A DNA stretch of 21,431 bases from Brachionus plicatilis. Its lineage: Eukaryota; Rotifera; Eurotatoria; Ploima; Brachionidae. Below, piece by piece: positions 16,982 to 21,431 of this stretch. Each line of letters begins with the position of its first letter. Within the stretch, counting starts at the first letter, position 1. The DNA lies in NCBI GenBank assembly GCA_010279815.1, contig QEOQ01000242.1:1-21431 (forward strand), given 5' to 3'. The position numbers and the translations under genes were made by a program. A model generated the notes under the pieces. It saw nothing but the letters and a program-made list of their open reading frames with translations. It was not told the DNA's origin and ran no database searches.

Positions 16982-17924
16982 ATAATTGAAAAATTTGTAC
17001 AAAACCGTATCGAAATAGGACCAATATTCAAAACCTGTGTCAGTGTAAAACAGGGTGGACCACTCTCACCCAAATTATTTTCGATTTATGTCGAAGAATT
17101 AATTGAAAGAATTAAAATCACCAATTTAGCTGCTGATATAAATGGCTTACCAACTGGTGCTCTAATGTATGCCGAAGATCTCCTCATAATCACTGACAGT
17201 GCTGATAAACTAAAAAAAAATTCTAAAATTGTGTGAAAAATATGGTGTTGAAAAGGAGATTATATTCAACCCGAAAAGAACACAAATAATGTCAATAAAT
17301 TCAAAAAATGATGAGACAAGAATCGAATTATGCGGACAAGAGATCGAATGGGTCCAAAAATTAAAATACCTTTGCGTCAATATCTCTAAAAACAACAAAA
17401 ACACAGACCATCTACAAGAGAGAAGACTTGCAAGCTGGAGAGCATAACATGCACTTTAATCACAGATAGAAATAGAAAGTGATGAACTAAACCATATTGT
17501 AAAAAGTCAGCTTTTTAAAACATACATTAGACCAATCATGTACTATGGCGCTGAAAACTGTTTTGTAAATAAGACAGAGATGAAAAAGATACAAACAATG
17601 GAAGGGATAATGATTAAAAGAATGATTGGAGTCAACATAAGAACTCGAACCATAAATTTACTATACGCCCTAGACATCGAACCGGCTGAATTGAAAATTA
17701 ATAAAATCAAGTTGAAATTTGCGAAAAAATTACTCGAGAACCAATTCACAAATGGACTTCTCCAATCTATCGAAAACAAAAGCTTATTAGATAACAAATT
17801 CGAAAACAAATACATAAATGAGATAAAGGAAGCGCTAAAAACACAAGACAGGATAGACGTTGTAATGATAAAAAAATCAATCAAGGAAATAGAAGAAGAA
17901 AAAAAAAGAGTTGGCAAAAAATAA
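16982..17924 (+). pseudogene. LINE reverse transcriptase fragment (family C)
   Basis: Three frame segments form one RT. Segment 16982-17236 gives IIEKFVQNRIEIGPIFKTC, VKQGGPLSPKLFSIYVEELI (motif B) and LMYAEDLLIITDS (motif C). After an A-tract frameshift, about 17220-17447 gives LCEKYGVEKEIIFNPKRTQI and QEIEWVQKLKYLCVNISKN. After two stops, 17460-17924 gives QLFKTYIRPIMYYGAENCFV, MEGIMIKRMIGVN and LLYALDIEPAELKINKIKLK. The style differs from families A and B, so it is a third, separate lineage. Motif C is YAED instead of YADD, which changes a catalytic Asp to Glu. The copy lacks its endonuclease and RT amino-terminus. Confidence 0.83.
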
Positions 17925-18379
17925 AGTGAGTGAATCGATAAGACCCTGTTTTAGAATGATAGAGGACAAAGTTCAAAACGGAAAACTACTCCTAAATTTG
18001 TTAATCAAGGCTTTCTGATACACAAAAAGAAAGAACCCGATGAGAAAATAAAAACAAAAAAACAAAACCAAATAAATCAACTTTTTATTTTTACTTATTT
18101 CTTATGAATAATTATTTGAATTATCTTCATTATTTGGTATATGTAATTTATTATCTAAATAACGGAAAATTAGACACAAAAAAAACTAAACATTTTATTT
18201 TTATTTTTATTTTATTTTATTTTTTTCTTACTTTTTTTTTTGACATCGCCAGAATTGGTGTTAATATGAATAAATAAAATAAAAAATAAAATAAAAAATA
18301 ATTGAAATCTAAGATTTCTAAGTTTTTAGGAATTTAGTATTTAAATTTTTATTTAAGAAAATTTAATACTCCTCCAACA
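17925..18379. other. 3' flank of LINE C and low-complexity sequence
   Basis: The first 150 bases are probably the untranslated end of the LINE, turning A-rich near 18040-18075. After that come T-rich (about 18190-18240) and A-rich (about 18265-18302) tracts. No gene is seen. Confidence 0.5.
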
Positions 18380-18674
18380 ATATAGATCAAGAGACTTAAA
18401 TAAACTTCAACTACTAACACTCATGATTCGACTTTTTGAATTGAGTCAGAGTTATGTTGGAGTAGGGCTGAGTAATTATGTTACATTGGTTGTCAGACTG
18501 GTCAAAGAATATGGAGAGAGTTTTGAATAAAGAAATATCGACAAACTCAAAATTCTTTTTTTTTTAATTTTAACATTTTTCAATTTTTATCTTTTTGTTT
18601 TTTCTTCTCAGTTTTGATTTGTTTTTAATCTGAAGATGCTTTAGCTCGACACAACAAAACAATAAAATAAATAA
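18380..18674 (+). pseudogene. Solo 3' end of LINE family A
   Basis: A short frame, LNKLQLLTLMIRLFELSQSY, then LSNYVTLVVRLVKEYGESFE and a stop, matches the C-terminus encoded at 10245-10360 (LFELSERNVRAGLSHSVPLT and so on). The 3' UTR is T-rich and ends with tttaatctgaagatgcttta, gctcg and an aaataaataat tail, closely matching the nested copy that ends at 10605. It is a heavily 5'-truncated insertion with no RT core. Confidence 0.82.
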
Positions 18675-18720
18675 TCAATTTAATTCAATTTAAATTAGCT
18701 ACAATTATTAGCATTGTTTT

Positions 18721-18808
18721 ACGATTCATTTTTATTTTTGTGCTATACAATGACGTCTCATTTTTATTTTTGTGCTTTAGTTTTACGATTCATTTTTTTT
18801 GTGCTATA
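18721..18808. repeat. Three imperfect tandem units of about 31-33 bp
   Basis: Units starting at 18721, 18752 and 18785 share the pattern acg-ttcattttta(tt)tttgtgctata. The first and third also share the preceding tttt. This is a short degenerate minisatellite. Confidence 0.65.
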
Positions 18809-18945
18809 CTTTTTCCATTCAATAATATTTATTTTTAGGAAAAAATAAGTTAAATAAAAATCAAACAGCTTTTAAAATAGGTAATGAAAATGGTCATATT
18901 AAGGTATACTCTATTTTTGTTTTTTTTGTTCGTCATTTTTAAATA

Positions 18946-19094
18946 AATAACGTAATCATCCGAATTTAGTCACATGTCACAAAATTTTTAGTGACATGTC
19001 ATTATAGAATCTTTGACATGTTATAACAGCGTGTCATTAAAATAGTGTACTCTATTTTAAAGACATGTTACTTGATTCGGATGATTACGTTATT
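18946..19094. mobile_element. MITE-like 149-bp hairpin element
   Basis: The outer arms are inverted repeats of about 33 bp: aataacgtaatcatccgaat on the left is the reverse complement of the right end at 19075-19094, and similarity continues through gtcacatgtca/gtaacatgtc. The interior repeats acatgtca-type palindromes at least four times. No protein is encoded. Tttaaa occurs just outside both ends and might be a target duplication, but the boundary is ambiguous. Superfamily unknown. Confidence 0.72.
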
Positions 19095-20661
19095 TTAAAA
19101 CGAAATGTGAAGATTAAATAATAATAATATTTTAGAAAATCAACTCAAAACTGTGTCGGATCGAAAAAACTTATCTCAAAAAAATACTTGATTAAAATTA
19201 AAAATATAATATTTATTTTGTTTTGTTTTAATAAAAAAATACTTAACTTTCATATTTTTTGAATAAGGTAAAGAAATAACTTTTGAAAAAAGTCTTTTTT
19301 ATTACTTTATTTTAATTTTGTTTAATTTTGAATAGATTTGACTCAATTTAAAGAGTTAATTTTTGCATTGTAAAGTTTCTGAAATGACTCTTAAAAAATA
19401 TTAATTTTTTTTAAATAAATATTTTTAAAGTATTGTCACAATATCATACAGTTTTTGTTTGTCGAGATTCATAGAAGTATCTCGTGAAATGAATTCATTA
19501 TGTGAATGAATATTTATTCAAATAGAAGAAAAATGTTACTTTTTTTTTAAGAAAAAGGTTAATGATCTTACTTTTAAAAAAGAAAAATCCAGGCTTTTCC
19601 AAATTCAGGGAAAAAAATTCTGAAAAAGTTTGACACAACTAATGACCGACAATTTTTTTTAAAAGACTTATATTTTAAGATGTGAATTAAAAAATATTAA
19701 CTTTTCTTAAATATTATGCAGGATTTATTATGAACAAAATATTAATCCGGAAAGATTAACTATGCGGAAGATCAATTTTATTTATTTTTTTGTATCGAGC
19801 CAAAGCTTCTTTAGAATAAAATAAAAAATAAAGCAAAATAAGTTAATGAAAATATGATAAAAAAAAATTTTCATGGAAATAAGCTTAAATTAAAAAAAGA
19901 AATTAAAATAAATAAATACTTGTTTGTTTGTCAAATACTTTTTTGTTTTTTACAGATATCCAAGTCAACATTTTTTTACAGGTTTTTTAAAATGTTTCTT
20001 TAATTATTCTTTAAAAATCTCTTAAATTCTCATCATTTTTGAAAATAGGGAAATTCTAGAGAAAAAAATAATTCTGTGAATAAAAAACCCTTTTATTTTT
20101 CACTATTTTTTCTGTAAAATGCTTAATCTGTTCAACTTTTCAAAACATTTTTTGAGATTTTTTTAGTTTCTTTACAGATTCTTTAAAAAATCTTAAGTGA
20201 ATAACTTATTAAAGAAAATTTTGAGATATTTTAGAAGAGTAAAAATTTTTAAAAATCTCACTTTCTGCATTTTTTTATTTGGTTTAAGCTATATAATTTC
20301 ATTTAATTTTTCTCTCAATTAATTTTTTCAACATTTATTAATACAGATAAATCTAAATAATTTTTATCGTCTATTTTAAGAAATAAATAAAATAATAATA
20401 ATTCTTATTTATTATTTACTTGTTTTATCTTTGCCAAGCTAAAATCATTCAGATTAAAGAAAAATAAAATAAACATGTAAAGAAAAACTAAGATAAAGCA
20501 TTTTAATAAATCTTTTAATTATTTTAAATGAATATTAGTTACTAAAGTGTAAATATTAAAGAAAATGAAACTCTGGACTTGAATAATGAATTCAAAATAA
20601 ATTAATCATCTGAATTATTCACCTTTTTTTGTCCAAGGCAGGACTTAAAATTTTTTTTTAG

Positions 20662-21066
20662 TCCGACAACATTAATTATCTCATCAGATCACATGGCGGC
20701 GATCTTATTGTAGATAAAAAAATCATTACTAACCTGTTAAATGATCAATTTCAAAGATCATTCAATTCTGATTGTGGTTCTGAACTACCTAATTTCGATT
20801 CGGATTGCCATGAAATTTGTGAAATTGATATCGAACTATTTTCGCACTCAAATATTATCAAATATATTATTAGATTGGATAAACATAAAGCGAGTGGGAA
20901 CGACAGTTTACATCCTCATGTAATCAAAAGCTGTGCTGAAAGCTTCTCCAGAATGCTGGAACCAATATTCAAAAAATCGTATACAACCGGCAAGCTCCCA
21001 ACTGCATGGAAATAAGCTAATATAACTCCAATTTTTAAAAAAGGTAAAAGAACTGAACTGAAAGAA
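20662..21066 (+). pseudogene. LINE reverse transcriptase amino-terminal fragment
   Basis: The frame opens at 20662 after TAG and reads NINYLIRSHGGDLIVDKKII, TNLLNDQFQRSFNSDCG, IIRLDKHKASGNDSLHPHVI and LEPIFKKSYTTGKLPTAWK. It hits TAA at 21013-21015, then continues in frame with ANITPIFKKGKRTELK. KASGxDxLxPxVIK and the WKxAxxTPIFKKG block are the conserved start of CR1/Jockey-type RT domains. The stop replaces what is usually a non-stop codon, and homology ends near 21066. It could be the 5' part of the same family as the fragments at 808-1116 and 3475-4190, because the pieces do not overlap. Confidence 0.83.
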
Positions 21067-21267
21067 TTAAAATTGCCTTTTCATCTCCTAACTCGAATTG
21101 ATTGCCTCCTGGATCATTTAGCTTACTCTGTTGCAAAGAAATTTAACAAAAAAAACCGAAGAGAAAAGAGAAAAGAAAATTAAAAAAAAAGGAATAATAA
21201 TTATTGAAATTAAAGGAAAGCTAAAATAATTAACATTTAAATTTAAAATCGCGAAATCATTTTTGAT
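21067..21267. other. Spacer without a recognised gene
   Basis: The LINE frame stays open to about 21180 but loses similarity to the family. A/T-rich sequence then leads into the tandem repeat. Confidence 0.4.
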
Positions 21268-21340
21268 ACCACAATTTTTTAATAAAATACCACAATTTTT
21301 AGGTAACATACCACAATTTCATTAAAAAAACCACAATTAA
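21268..21340. repeat. 21-bp tandem repeat, four units
   Basis: accacaatt starts at 21268, 21289, 21310 and 21330, so the spacing is 21, 21 and 20 bp. The intervening bases are A/T-rich and less conserved. The minus-strand frame 21118-21309 reads KNCGI twice at a seven-residue spacing, which is simply the consequence of a 21-bp period. The array may continue in degraded form to the window edge. Confidence 0.75.
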
Positions 21341-21431
21341 TAAAAATATTCATTAAAATTAAGAAAAACCTTTTTTTTTTATATTTCAACACATATTTAT
21401 TAAAAAAAACACAAATATTAAAAAAAAAATA

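Larger units (their letters stand above)
18675..20661. other. Gene-free AT-rich region with small repeats
   Basis: No coding sequence is recognised over about 2 kb. It contains the 31-33 bp repeats at 18721 and the hairpin element at 18946, each listed separately. The remainder (19100-20660) is low-complexity A/T sequence with short chance palindromes. Confidence 0.5.

Noticed and set aside
17543..17917. Minus-strand frame of 124 codons over LINE family C
   Set aside because: It is antisense to the RT C-terminal domain. The hydrophobic, Ser-rich composition is a mirror of a Lys/Glu-rich sense frame.
20741..20923. Plus-strand frame of 60 codons over the last RT fragment
   Set aside because: The neighbouring frame from 20662 carries the RT motifs (KASGNDSLHPHVI), so this one is out of frame.
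21118..21309. Minus-strand frame with repeated KNCGI as a possible gene
   Set aside because: The repetition is explained by the 21-bp tandem DNA repeat. The remainder is hydrophobic AT-rich translation without a recognised domain.
1..21431. CRISPR array, toxin-antitoxin or prokaryotic-style defence cluster
   Set aside because: No regularly spaced unique-spacer repeats and no bacterial-type gene packing. The genes present are spliced animal genes and eukaryotic transposons.

Overview
The window is AT-rich animal-type nuclear DNA. It has spliced genes with very short introns (46 to 62 nt where measurable), AATAAA poly(A) signals, and many decayed LINEs and DNA transposons. Together these suggest a small-bodied invertebrate. 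A monogonont rotifer such as Brachionus would fit, but that is an inference from gene style and repeat content; nothing in the window proves it.

Only two host genes are convincing, both on the plus strand near the middle. The first (4336-7965) is a six-exon mitochondrial-type arginyl-tRNA synthetase (RARS2). The exons join without a frame break into about 575 codons, and the fifth intron is unusually large (1.7 kb). Its stop codon lies 159 nt before the ATG of the second gene (8125-8822), a two-exon homologue of PTTG1IP: a type I membrane protein with an eight-cysteine PSI domain. The second ATG directly follows a splice-acceptor-like TTTTAG, so polycistronic transcription with leader trans-splicing is a testable possibility.

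The rest is a transposon graveyard. Left arm (about 800-4190): a LINE reverse-transcriptase copy is split by two abutting inverted-repeat elements, a Tc1/mariner relic (1290-2146) and a Mutator-like element (MULE) with 146-bp terminal repeats (2147-3448). Right of the genes (9006-11409): a second LINE family, broken by a 5'-truncated 3' end of its own family (9969-10605), then joined to a MULE relic (11410-about 11870). Next is a minus-strand Helitron helicase fragment (about 13253-12113), cut in frame by a 607-bp element flanked by a perfect 9-bp duplication (12287-12893). Another MULE follows, also with a 9-bp duplication (14157-15071). Further right are a third LINE family (16982-17924), a solo 3' end of the second family (18380-18674), a 149-bp MITE-like hairpin (18946-19094), a LINE RT amino-terminal fragment (20662-21066) and a 21-bp tandem repeat (21268-21340).

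The MULE relics keep different slices of related transposases (FLYWCH-like N-terminus, linker, first catalytic Asp region, SWIM finger, GRP tail), so together they outline the architecture of an active parent that must lie elsewhere. I found no RNA gene, CRISPR array, prokaryotic-type operon or clear new defence system. The most novel-looking material is the nested transposon architecture and the gene pair.
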